In this document: in pieces, positions 54,881-62,583 of the stretch | How the letters are laid out: each line of letters opens with the position of its first letter | Position numbering within the stretch: the stretch's first letter is position 1 | Assembly: GCF_018135625.1 (NCBI RefSeq) | Contig: NZ_CP073078.1 | Location: 62,001 to 126,000, forward strand | Direction: 5' to 3' | DNA: 64,000 nt | Source of the DNA: Phenylobacterium montanum | GTDB taxonomy: Bacteria > Pseudomonadota > Alphaproteobacteria > Caulobacterales > Caulobacteraceae | Position numbers and translations under genes: made by a program | The notes under the pieces: model-generated | Database searches by the model: none | Told to the model about the DNA's origin: nothing | What the model saw: the letters and a program-made list of their open reading frames with translations, nothing else

Positions 54881-55341
54881 GTTCGAAGATCATCGTCGCC
54901 CTGCGCGTGCCCGCCAGCCCGGCGCGGGCGTTCCAGGCCTTCACCGAAGAGATCGCATTGTGGTGGCGGCCGCATCCGGTGTTCCCCTTCACCCCGCGCA
55001 GCCCGGGGAGCTTGGCCTTCGAGCCGGGGACGGGCGGCCGGCTGACCGAGACCCTGCCGAACGGCAAGGTGTTCGAGATCGGCCGGATCAGGGCCTGGGA
55101 GCCGGGGGAGCGGTTGGTGTTCGGCTGGCGCCAGGCGACCTTCGCGCCCGACCAGGACACCGAGGTCGAGGTCCGCTTCGAGGCGGTGGGCGAAGAGACC
55201 CGGGTCACGGTCGAGCACCGCGGCTGGGATAGCGTGCCGCAGGAGCATGTCGTCCGCCACGGCTTCCCCAACGCGCTCTTCCTGCGCCGGCATGGCGAGT
55301 GGTGGCAGGCGCTGCTGGGGTCGCTGAAACGGTCGGTCTGA
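54877..55341 (+). CDS. SRPBCC (AHSA1-like) family protein
   Basis: A 154-residue START/Bet v 1-fold protein. SKIIVALRVPASPARAFQAF and FTEEIALWWRPHP start the helix-grip fold. FEIGRIRAWEPGERLVFGWR and TRVTVEHRGWDSVP follow, as in AHSA1-type proteins that bind hydrophobic ligands. The GTG start overlaps the regulator stop. The trio VOC-ArsR-SRPBCC is a common pairing of small-molecule-binding proteins with a local repressor; the ligand is unknown. Confidence 0.85.
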   Translation: MSSKIIVALRVPASPARAFQAFTEEIALWWRPHPVFPFTPRSPGSLAFEPGTGGRLTETLPNGKVFEIGRIRAWEPGERLVFGWRQATFAPDQDTEVEVRFEAVGEETRVTVEHRGWDSVPQEHVVRHGFPNALFLRRHGEWWQALLGSLKRSV

Positions 55342-55405
55342 AGTCGCGGTCCTCGCACCGCGAAGCCATCTTTGCTAGAAGCCGCCCGCAAACGGAGTTC
55401 AGGTC

Positions 55406-56680
55406 TTGGACGATCAGAGCGTCATAGAAACCGCCGCCGTCGCCGCGCCCGCGAAGGGGCCGCGCAAGGCTGCGATCGGCTTCATCTTCGCCGCGGCGGT
55501 GATGGATATCCTGGCGCTCGGGATCATCATCCCGGTGCTGCCGCAACTGGTCCGTCAGTTCACCCACGGCGACACCGCCCACGCGGCGCAGTATTTCGGC
55601 CTGTTCGGCCTGATCTTCGGCCTGATGCAGTTCGTCTGCTCGCCGATCATCGGCTCGCTGTCCGACCGCTTCGGCCGCCGGCCGGTGCTGCTGGTCTCGA
55701 TCTTCGGCCTCGGCTTCGACTACATCCTGATGGCGCTCGCGCCGTCGATCTGGTGGCTGTTCCTGGGGCGCACCATCTCGGGCATGACCGCGGCCAGCTT
55801 CTCGACCGCCAGCGCCTACATCGCCGACGTCACCCCGCCGGAAAAACGCGCCAAGAGCTTCGGCCTGATGGGGGCTGCGTTCGGCGTCGGCTTCACCTTC
55901 GGCCCGGCCTTCGGCGGCTTCCTCGGCCACTATGACCTCAGGCTGCCGTTCTGGGTGGCGGCGGGCCTCGCCCTGGCCAATGGCCTATACGGCCTGTTCG
56001 TGCTGCCGGAATCCCTGCCGCTGGACCGGCGGGCGAAGTTCAATCCGCGCAAGGCTAACCCGATCGGATCGTTCGAGCTCTTGCGCTCGCATCCGCAGCT
56101 CCTGGGTCTGGCCTCAGTGCTGTTCCTCTACTACCTCGCCCACCAGGTCCTGCAGAGCACCATGGTGCTCTACACCGCCGAACGCTACCACTGGGGGCCG
56201 CAGATGATGGGCTTCAGCCTGATGGGCGTCGGCATCGGCAACATCCTGGTGCAGAGCTTCGTGGTCGGCCCGTTCGTCACCCGGTTCGGTGAGAAGGGCG
56301 CGCTCTACACCGGCCTGACCGCCGGCGCTCTGGGCTTCATCATCTACGCCACCGCCACCACATCGCTCCAATACTGGATGGGCCTGCCGGTGTTCGCCTT
56401 CATGGGCCTGGTCCAGCCGGGCTATCAGGGGCTGATGACCCGCCGGGTAAAGCCTACGGAGCAGGGGCGGCTGCAAGGCGCCAATTCCGGCCTGATGGCG
56501 ATCGCCGGCATCGTCGGCCCGGTGATCTTCACCCAGGTGTTCGCTTGGTCGATTCACGCCAGCGGATTCGTCCTCGGGGAAGGGACCACGGTCTTCCTGG
56601 CGGCGGCTCTGCTGTTCATGGCGCTTTTCGTCGCCGTGAGCGTTACGCGGGAGGGCAGCGGCGTGACGGCGCAGGCCTGA
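55406..56680 (+). CDS. TCR/Tet-type MFS efflux transporter
   Basis: A 424-residue inner-membrane proton antiporter with 12 helices of the TetA-like drug:H+ antiporter-1 group. [20 protein letters not shown] in helix 1, [11 protein letters not shown] (motif A, about 83-93) and [21 protein letters not shown] in helices 4-5 are characteristic. The start is TTG at 55406 with CGGAG upstream. Close relatives are chromosomal and of uncertain drug range, so I would not call it a resistance gene. It lies 64 bases after the SRPBCC gene. Confidence 0.87.
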   Translation: MDDQSVIETAAVAAPAKGPRKAAIGFIFAAAVMDILALGIIIPVLPQLVRQFTHGDTAHAAQYFGLFGLIFGLMQFVCSPIIGSLSDRFGRRPVLLVSIFGLGFDYILMALAPSIWWLFLGRTISGMTAASFSTASAYIADVTPPEKRAKSFGLMGAAFGVGFTFGPAFGGFLGHYDLRLPFWVAAGLALANGLYGLFVLPESLPLDRRAKFNPRKANPIGSFELLRSHPQLLGLASVLFLYYLAHQVLQSTMVLYTAERYHWGPQMMGFSLMGVGIGNILVQSFVVGPFVTRFGEKGALYTGLTAGALGFIIYATATTSLQYWMGLPVFAFMGLVQPGYQGLMTRRVKPTEQGRLQGANSGLMAIAGIVGPVIFTQVFAWSIHASGFVLGEGTTVFLAAALLFMALFVAVSVTREGSGVTAQA

Positions 56681-56749
56681 AGAGGCTCCGCCATGATTGC
56701 GCCCGAAATCTTCGCAGTATCCCTCGCCGCAACCACCTACGGAGTGCGC

Positions 56750-58189
56750 ATGCGCCCGCAACACCTTGCCCTGGCCGCCCTTTGCCTGCTGGCCGCCTGT
56801 TCGCGCCCTGCAGGCACGCCCAGCGCCCAGGGCCTGCCCGCCGCCCCATCCATGGCCGAGGCCGACCGGCGCGCGCCGGTCGACGCGGCGGCGGTGAAGA
56901 TGTCCTACGCCCCCGTAGTGCGGAAGGCCGCTCCGGCGGTGGTCAACGTCTACAGCCGCCGCGTGGTGCGCCAGGCGGTCGATCCCTTCTGGGGCATGTT
57001 CGGCGGCGGCCTGGGCCTGTCGCGAGACCGCATCGCCCAGTCGCTGGGCTCGGGCGTGATCGTCCGCTCCGACGGGGTGATCGTGACCAACAACCATGTC
57101 ATCGAGGGCGGCCAGGAGATCATGGTCGTGCTGGGCGACCGGCGCGAGTTCCCGGCCAAGGTGCTGATGGCCGATCCCCGCGCCGACGTGGCGGTGCTGA
57201 AGATCGACGCCGGCGCCGAGCGCCTGCCGGTCCTCGCTTTGGACGATCACGAGGACGCCCAGATCGGCGACCTGGTCCTGGCCATCGGCGACCCCTTCGG
57301 CGTCGGCCAGACCGTGACGAACGGCATCGTCTCGGCCCTGAACCGCACCGGGGTCGGCATCACCGACGTCGGCTACTTCATCCAGACCGACGCGGCGATC
57401 AATCCGGGCAATTCCGGCGGCGCCCTGGTGAACATGAACGGCGACATGATCGGCATGAACACCGCCATCCTGTCCCAGTCCGGCCAGTCCTCGGGCGTCG
57501 GCTTCGCCATCCCCGCCGCCCTGGTCAAGCGGGTGGTCGAGACCGCCATCGGCGGGGCCAAGAGCGCGCAGCTACGGCCCTGGCTGGGCCTGAAGACCCA
57601 GCCCGTGACCTCCGACATCGCCAAGACCCTGGGCCTGGACCGGCCGAATGGGGTCCTGGTCACCGATGTCTATCCCGATGGTCCGGGGGCCCGGGCCGGC
57701 GTGCGCCAGGGCGACTTGATCCTCTCGGTCGACGGCGCGCCGGTGCAGGACGAGGCCTCGCTGAACTACCGCGTCCTGACGCACAAGGCCGGGGACGAGA
57801 TCGCCCTGCAGATCCGCCGCGAAAAGGGCGGGATGGAGACCGTGCGCCTGCGCGCCTCCTCGCCGCCGGCGGGGCCGGGCCGGGACGAGCGCCTGATCAC
57901 CGGCCGCAATCCCTTCAGCGGCGCCACCGTGGTCAACCTTTCCCCCGCCGTGGCTGACGAGCTGGGCCTGGATCCCTTCGCAGCCGGCAAAGGGGTGTTG
58001 ATCACCAAGGTGGAGGACGGGGTGGCCGCGGGTCTTGGCTTGCAGCCGGGCGATCTGATCAAGCAGGTCAACGGCCGGCCGATCGAGACCACGGCCCAGC
58101 TCCAGGCCGCGCTCGCCGCCGGCGGCCCGGTCTGGCGCATAACCCTGGTTCGCAACGGCCAGGTGCTGAACGCCCAGGTGCGGCTGTAG
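56750..58189 (+). CDS. HtrA/Deg-family serine protease, predicted lipoprotein
   Basis: A 479-residue trypsin-like protease/chaperone. The N-terminus is a lipoprotein signal with the lipobox LLAAC and lipidation site C17, unlike soluble DegP. The triad is H116 in TNNHVIEGG, D146 in DPRADVAVLKID and S222 in NPGNSGGAL. Two PDZ domains follow (about 275-365, with GVLVTDVYPDGPGARAGVR, and about 400-479, with VLITKVEDGVAAGLGLQPGD). The ATG at 56750 has GGAG upstream; the frame also reaches back to 56693 without a good site. rarA starts 46 bases later. Confidence 0.9.
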   Translation: MRPQHLALAALCLLAACSRPAGTPSAQGLPAAPSMAEADRRAPVDAAAVKMSYAPVVRKAAPAVVNVYSRRVVRQAVDPFWGMFGGGLGLSRDRIAQSLGSGVIVRSDGVIVTNNHVIEGGQEIMVVLGDRREFPAKVLMADPRADVAVLKIDAGAERLPVLALDDHEDAQIGDLVLAIGDPFGVGQTVTNGIVSALNRTGVGITDVGYFIQTDAAINPGNSGGALVNMNGDMIGMNTAILSQSGQSSGVGFAIPAALVKRVVETAIGGAKSAQLRPWLGLKTQPVTSDIAKTLGLDRPNGVLVTDVYPDGPGARAGVRQGDLILSVDGAPVQDEASLNYRVLTHKAGDEIALQIRREKGGMETVRLRASSPPAGPGRDERLITGRNPFSGATVVNLSPAVADELGLDPFAAGKGVLITKVEDGVAAGLGLQPGDLIKQVNGRPIETTAQLQAALAAGGPVWRITLVRNGQVLNAQVRL

Positions 58190-58235
58190 GGAGTTCGGTT
58201 TCCCGACTCCCGCCGGCTTCTGCTAGCGTGGGCGC

Positions 58236-59540
58236 ATGACCGATCTGTTCCAAGCCGCCGGGCTGACGCCCGAGGCGCCACGCCCCCTGGCCGACCGCCT
58301 GCGCCCACAGAGCCTGGACGAGGTGGTGGGCCAGGATCACCTGTTGGGCGCTGGCGGCCCGATCCGGCGGATGGCCGAGGCGCACCGGCTGTCGTCCATG
58401 ATCCTGTGGGGCCCGCCGGGTACGGGCAAGACCACCATCGCCCGCCTGCTGGCCCAGGCCTCGGGCTACGAGTTCCAGCAGATCTCGGCGGTGTTCTCCG
58501 GCGTCGCCGACCTGAAGAAGGCCTTCGAGACCGCCAAGGCGCGGCGGATCAGCGGCAGGGCGACCTTGCTGTTCGTCGACGAGATCCACCGTTTCAACCG
58601 CGCCCAGCAGGACGGCTTCCTGCCCTACGTGGAGGAGGGGACCGTCACCCTGGTCGGCGCGACGACCGAGAACCCGTCGTTCGAGCTCAACGGCGCGCTA
58701 CTGTCGCGCTGCCAGGTCTATGTGCTGAAGGCGCTGGACGACGAGGCGCTGGAGAGCCTGCTGGCCAAGGCCGAGGTGCTGGAAGGCCGCGCCCTGCCGC
58801 TGGAGCCTGCCGCCCGCGCCGCCATGATCGCCATGGCCGACGGCGACGGCCGCTATCTGCTGAGCCTGGCCGAGACTCTGTTCAACATCGGTCCGGACGC
58901 CATCCTGTCGGTCTCGGCCCTGGGCCAGGTGCTGCAGAAGCGCAGCCCGGCCTACGACAAGGATCGGGAGGAGCACTACAACCTCGTCTCGGCCCTGCAC
59001 AAATCCATCCGCGGCTCGGACCCGGACGCGGCCCTCTACTGGCTGGCGCGGATGCTGGCCGGCGGCGAGGATCCGCTGTTCATCGCTCGCCGGCTGATGC
59101 GCGCGGCTTCCGAAGACATCGGTGAGGCCGACCCCTTGTCGCTGCTGCTGGCCTCGGCGGCCAAGGATTCCTACGATTTCCTCGGCTCGCCCGAGGGCGA
59201 ACTGGCCCTGGCCCAGCTGACCGTGCACCTGGCCTGCGCGCCCAAGTCCAACGCCGTCTACATGGCCTTCAAGGCCGCCCAGCGCGCCGCGGCCGAGACC
59301 GGCTCGCTGGGGCCGCCGGCCCATATCCGCAACGCCCCGACCAAGCTGATGAAGCAGCTCGGCTACGGCAAGGGCTATCAGTACGACCACGACGCCGAGG
59401 AGGGCTTCTCGGGCCAGAACTATTTCCCGGACGGGATGGAGAGGCGGGTGTTCTACCGGCCGAAGGGCGAAGGCTCCGAGGCGCGGATCAAGGAGCGCCT
59501 GGAGCGCTGGACGCAGATCCGGGCGGCGAAGGGGGGATGA
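58236..59540 (+). CDS. rarA: Replication-associated recombination protein RarA
   Basis: A 434-residue clamp-loader-like AAA+ ATPase (also MgsA; WRNIP1 family) that acts at stalled forks. LADRLRPQSLDEVVGQDHLL begins it, with Walker A GPPGTGKT (59-66), Walker B LLFVDEIHRFN, sensor 1 GATTENPSFE and the C-terminal AGGEDPLFIARRLMRAASED tetramerisation region. Length is standard. Its stop overlaps the ATG of the next gene. Confidence 0.94.
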   Translation: MTDLFQAAGLTPEAPRPLADRLRPQSLDEVVGQDHLLGAGGPIRRMAEAHRLSSMILWGPPGTGKTTIARLLAQASGYEFQQISAVFSGVADLKKAFETAKARRISGRATLLFVDEIHRFNRAQQDGFLPYVEEGTVTLVGATTENPSFELNGALLSRCQVYVLKALDDEALESLLAKAEVLEGRALPLEPAARAAMIAMADGDGRYLLSLAETLFNIGPDAILSVSALGQVLQKRSPAYDKDREEHYNLVSALHKSIRGSDPDAALYWLARMLAGGEDPLFIARRLMRAASEDIGEADPLSLLLASAAKDSYDFLGSPEGELALAQLTVHLACAPKSNAVYMAFKAAQRAAAETGSLGPPAHIRNAPTKLMKQLGYGKGYQYDHDAEEGFSGQNYFPDGMERRVFYRPKGEGSEARIKERLERWTQIRAAKGG

Positions 59541-60316
59541 GCGCCCTGACCCCCGACGAAATCGCCTTCGTCAAATCGCTCGTCATCCATCAGGACGAGC
59601 ACATCCTGGCCCTGAACAAGCCGTCCGGCCTCTCCAGCCAGGGCGGCCGGGGGCAGGTGCATACGCTGGACGAACTCCTCGCCGCGTTCGCCAAGGCCAG
59701 CGGGGTCAAGCCGCGGCTGATCCACCGGCTGGACCGCGACACGTCCGGGGTGATCCTCACCGCCCGCACCAAGCCGGCCGCCAGCATGCTGGGCAAGGCG
59801 ATGATGGGACGCAGGTTCAGGAAGACCTATCTCGCCATCGTCACCCCCGGCGCCCCCGAGCCGCCGCAGGGGCGCATCGAGGCCTTCCTGCGCCGCGACG
59901 AGGAGGGGCGCGAGGCCTTCATGCGCGTCTGCTCGCCGGATCATCCCGACGCCGAGGCCGCCCGCAGTCTCTACCGCACCCTGGCCAAGGGCGCGAGCGC
60001 GGCCCTGGTCGAGCTTCGCCCCGAGACCGGGCGGATGCATCAGTTGAGGGTCCACCTGGCCTCGATCGGCCGGCCGATCGCCGGTGATCCGCGCTATGGC
60101 GGCGCGCTGATGCTGGCCGGGCGACCGGTTCCGCGGCTGATGCTGCATGCGGTTTCGCTGGAGTTTCCCCACCCCGCCGGCGGCCGTTTTCGCCTGACCG
60201 CGCCGCCGCCGGAGGATTTCTTGGCCCTGGCCGAGGCGGCGGGTCTGGGTCCCCTCGAAACCTTTGCCGCTTCTGCGGTATTCATAGACGGGGGCATGGC
60301 TGGAGAACGCCGATGA
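59537..60316 (+). CDS. RluA-family pseudouridine synthase without S4 domain
   Basis: A 259-residue RNA-modifying enzyme. The catalytic motif is RLIHRLDRDTSG with the nucleophile D66, preceded by ILALNKPSGLSSQGG, and followed by RKTYLAIVTP, ETGRMHQLRVHLASIGRPI and GDPRYGG. There is no N-terminal S4 domain, as in RluA or TruC subtypes. The target base is not evident. The ATG overlaps the rarA stop and its own stop overlaps the following lipoprotein gene, so the three are translationally linked. Confidence 0.9.
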   Translation: MSALTPDEIAFVKSLVIHQDEHILALNKPSGLSSQGGRGQVHTLDELLAAFAKASGVKPRLIHRLDRDTSGVILTARTKPAASMLGKAMMGRRFRKTYLAIVTPGAPEPPQGRIEAFLRRDEEGREAFMRVCSPDHPDAEAARSLYRTLAKGASAALVELRPETGRMHQLRVHLASIGRPIAGDPRYGGALMLAGRPVPRLMLHAVSLEFPHPAGGRFRLTAPPPEDFLALAEAAGLGPLETFAASAVFIDGGMAGERR

Positions 60317-60798
60317 GAAGACTTCTTTTGGTTGTCTGCGCCACGGCCCTCCTGGCCGCCTGCCAGACCACCCCGACCGTCTATGCGCCCGCGTCCGGGC
60401 CGCAGTCGGCGGGCTATTCGGAATCGCCGATCGAGAACGACCGCTGGCGGGTCACCTTCCGAGGCCAGCCGGGCACCGACGCCACGCGGGTCTATAGTCT
60501 CGCTTTGCAGCGCGCGGCCGAACTGACCCTCAGCAAGGGCTACGACTGGTTCCGCGTCACCGAGCGCTCCGGCGGCGCGGTGGGCGGCGGAGGGCCGGTG
60601 GTTTCGCTGGGCATAGGCGGGGCCAGCTTCGGCCGGCACAGTGCGGTAGGCGCCAGCGGATCGACCGGCTTCGACCTCGGCGGCGGCCCGGCCTATGTCG
60701 CCACCATCGAGATCCTGATGAACAAGGGCCCGACGCCCCGCGAGCCCGACGCCTATGACGCCCGGCAGATCCGGGCCACAGCCGGCCAGCCATCCTAG
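60313..60798 (+). CDS. CC0125/CC1285 family lipoprotein
   Basis: A 161-residue lipoprotein with signal MRRLLLVVCATALLAACQTT, lipobox LLAAC and lipidation site C17. The mature part has RWRVTFRGQPGTDATRVYSL and ALQRAAELTLSKGYDWFRVT, the pattern of a family named after two Caulobacter proteins of unknown function. A glycine-rich loop (SGGAVGGGGPVVSLGIGGAS) follows. The ATG overlaps the end of the pseudouridine synthase gene. This family is a useful sign of Caulobacterales ancestry. Confidence 0.88.
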   Translation: MRRLLLVVCATALLAACQTTPTVYAPASGPQSAGYSESPIENDRWRVTFRGQPGTDATRVYSLALQRAAELTLSKGYDWFRVTERSGGAVGGGGPVVSLGIGGASFGRHSAVGASGSTGFDLGGGPAYVATIEILMNKGPTPREPDAYDARQIRATAGQPS

Positions 60799-60837
60799 GC
60801 TCTTTGAGAAACAGCCGCGCCGTCGCATAAGGCGCGG

Positions 60838-61827
60838 ATGAAAGAAGTGAAGATCCTGCACGTGGCGGCGGGCGAGGACGGCAGCCGGCTGGACCGATGG
60901 TTCAAGCGCCGCTGGCCGCACCTGAACCACATCCAGCTGCAGAAGCTGACCCGCTCCGGCCAGATCCGCGTCGACGGCGGACGTGTCAAGCCGGACACGC
61001 GCCTGGCGGCTGGTTCGGAGGTGCGCGTGCCGCCCCTGCCGCATGCGCCGGACGCCGACGAGCGAAAGGGCGGCCTGTCGCCCCGCGACATCGCCTATGC
61101 CCGCTCGCTGGTGTTGTACGAAGACGATCAGGTTCTGGCGCTGAACAAGCCCTCGGGCCTGGCGGTCCAGGGCGGGACCAAGACCACCAAGCACATCGAC
61201 CGCCTGCTGAGCGCCTGGGGCGAGGGGCCGGAGCGGCCGCGCCTGGTGCACCGGCTGGACCGCGACACCTCCGGCGTGCTGCTGTTGGGCAAGACCCCGG
61301 TAGCGGCCGGGCGACTGTCCGGCGCCTTCGCCAAGCGGCGGGCGCAGAAGACCTATTGGGCGATCGTCGCCGGCGCGCCCAAGCCGCCGGAGGGGGTGAT
61401 CGAGCTGCACCTGGTCAAGCGCGGCGTCGGCGACCGCGAACTGGTGGTGCCGGCCGACCCCAAGGACCCCAACGCTGATCCGGCCGAGACCGAATATGTC
61501 ACCGTATCGCGGGCGGCCCAGCGCGCGACCTGGATGGCCCTGCGGCCCCACACCGGCCGCACCCACCAGCTGCGGGCGCACATGAAGGCGATCGGCCATC
61601 CGATCCTGGGCGACCCCAAATACGGCGATGAGAAATCGGCGGAGCTGTCCGAGGGGCTGAAGCTGCAGCTACACGCCCGCCGGGTCAGCCTGCCGCATCC
61701 CGGCGGCGGCATGCTGGTGGTCGAGGCGCCGTTGAGCCCGGAAATGGAAGCCGGCTTCGCCAAGTTCGGCTTCGACGAGCACGAGGCCGATCCCGAGCCC
61801 TTCGCCGCCAAGCCCAAGCGGCGGTAA
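60838..61827 (+). CDS. RluA-family pseudouridine synthase with S4 domain (RluC-like)
   Basis: A 329-residue enzyme that probably modifies 23S rRNA, as RluC does. The N-terminal S4 domain (about 13-65) has SRLDRWFKRRWPHLNHIQLQ and KLTRSGQIRVDGGRVKPDTR. The catalytic domain has ALNKPSGLAVQGG, RLVHRLDRDTSG with the nucleophile D141, AQKTYWAIVAG and HTGRTHQLRAHMKAIGHPIL. It is a second, longer RluA-type gene near the S4-less one; the two differ too much to be a recent duplication. The ATP12 gene follows after 33 bases. Confidence 0.91.
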   Translation: MKEVKILHVAAGEDGSRLDRWFKRRWPHLNHIQLQKLTRSGQIRVDGGRVKPDTRLAAGSEVRVPPLPHAPDADERKGGLSPRDIAYARSLVLYEDDQVLALNKPSGLAVQGGTKTTKHIDRLLSAWGEGPERPRLVHRLDRDTSGVLLLGKTPVAAGRLSGAFAKRRAQKTYWAIVAGAPKPPEGVIELHLVKRGVGDRELVVPADPKDPNADPAETEYVTVSRAAQRATWMALRPHTGRTHQLRAHMKAIGHPILGDPKYGDEKSAELSEGLKLQLHARRVSLPHPGGGMLVVEAPLSPEMEAGFAKFGFDEHEADPEPFAAKPKRR

Positions 61828-61860
61828 GCTGCCCGCGTTCCCTTCTAAGAGCCTCCAGCG

Positions 61861-62583
61861 ATGTCCATTCCCACCGACCGCCTCGAGCGGCCCAAGCGTT
61901 TCTACAAGAGCGCCGCCGCCGGCCCCCTGGACGAGGGCTTTGGCGTGCTGCTGGACGCCCGGCCGCTGCGCACCCCCGCCGGCGCGCGGCTGATCGCGCC
62001 GACCCAGGCCCTGGCCAGCCTGATCGCCGAGGAGTGGGGGGCGCAGGCCCAGGTGATCGACCTCGACCGGATGCCGGCGACGCGGCTGGCCTTCACCACC
62101 CTCGACCGGGTGGGCGAGGCCCGCGCCGAGGTGGTGGCCGAGGTCGTGCGCTATGCCGGCTCGGACCTGCTCTGCTACCACGCCGATGCTCCCGCGGCCC
62201 TGGCCGAGCGTCAGGCCAAGGCCTGGGGGCCGATCCTGGACTGGGCGCGGCACGGGTTGGGCCTCGATTTCACCCCGACCGAGGGCATCGTCCACCGCGC
62301 CCAGCCGGGCCCGACCCTGCGCCGGGTCGGCGACCTGGCCGAGGCTCTGGACGATTTCCAGCTCTCGGGCCTTGTCTTCGCCACCGCCCTCTACGGCTCG
62401 GCGATCCTGGCCCTGGCCGTGCAGCGTGAGCGCCTGACAGCGGAAGACGCCTACGAATTGGCGCGACTGGACGAGGCCTTCCAGGAGGAAAAGTGGGGCC
62501 TCGACGAGGAGGCCGCCGCCCGCGCAGAGCATCACCGCGGTGACGCTCGCATGATCGGCGGCTGGTTTCAGGCCTTGGCCTGA
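61861..62583 (+). CDS. ATP12 family F1-ATPase assembly chaperone
   Basis: A 240-residue homologue of mitochondrial Atp12, which chaperones the alpha subunit of F1-ATPase. LERPKRFYKSAAAGPLDEGF, VLLDARPLRTPAGARL, LIAEEWGAQAQVIDLDRMPA and YAGSDLLCYHADAPAALAER are family motifs. This family is typical of alphaproteobacteria and mitochondria. Its last 16 bases overlap the convergent TPR gene. No atp genes are adjacent. Confidence 0.92.
   Translation: MSIPTDRLERPKRFYKSAAAGPLDEGFGVLLDARPLRTPAGARLIAPTQALASLIAEEWGAQAQVIDLDRMPATRLAFTTLDRVGEARAEVVAEVVRYAGSDLLCYHADAPAALAERQAKAWGPILDWARHGLGLDFTPTEGIVHRAQPGPTLRRVGDLAEALDDFQLSGLVFATALYGSAILALAVQRERLTAEDAYELARLDEAFQEEKWGLDEEAAARAEHHRGDARMIGGWFQALA

Noticed and set aside
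55406-56680. Calling the Tet-type transporter an acquired tetracycline-resistance gene
   Set aside because: No TetR-type divergent repressor, mobile element or atypical composition is seen. Chromosomal members of this group have varied substrates.
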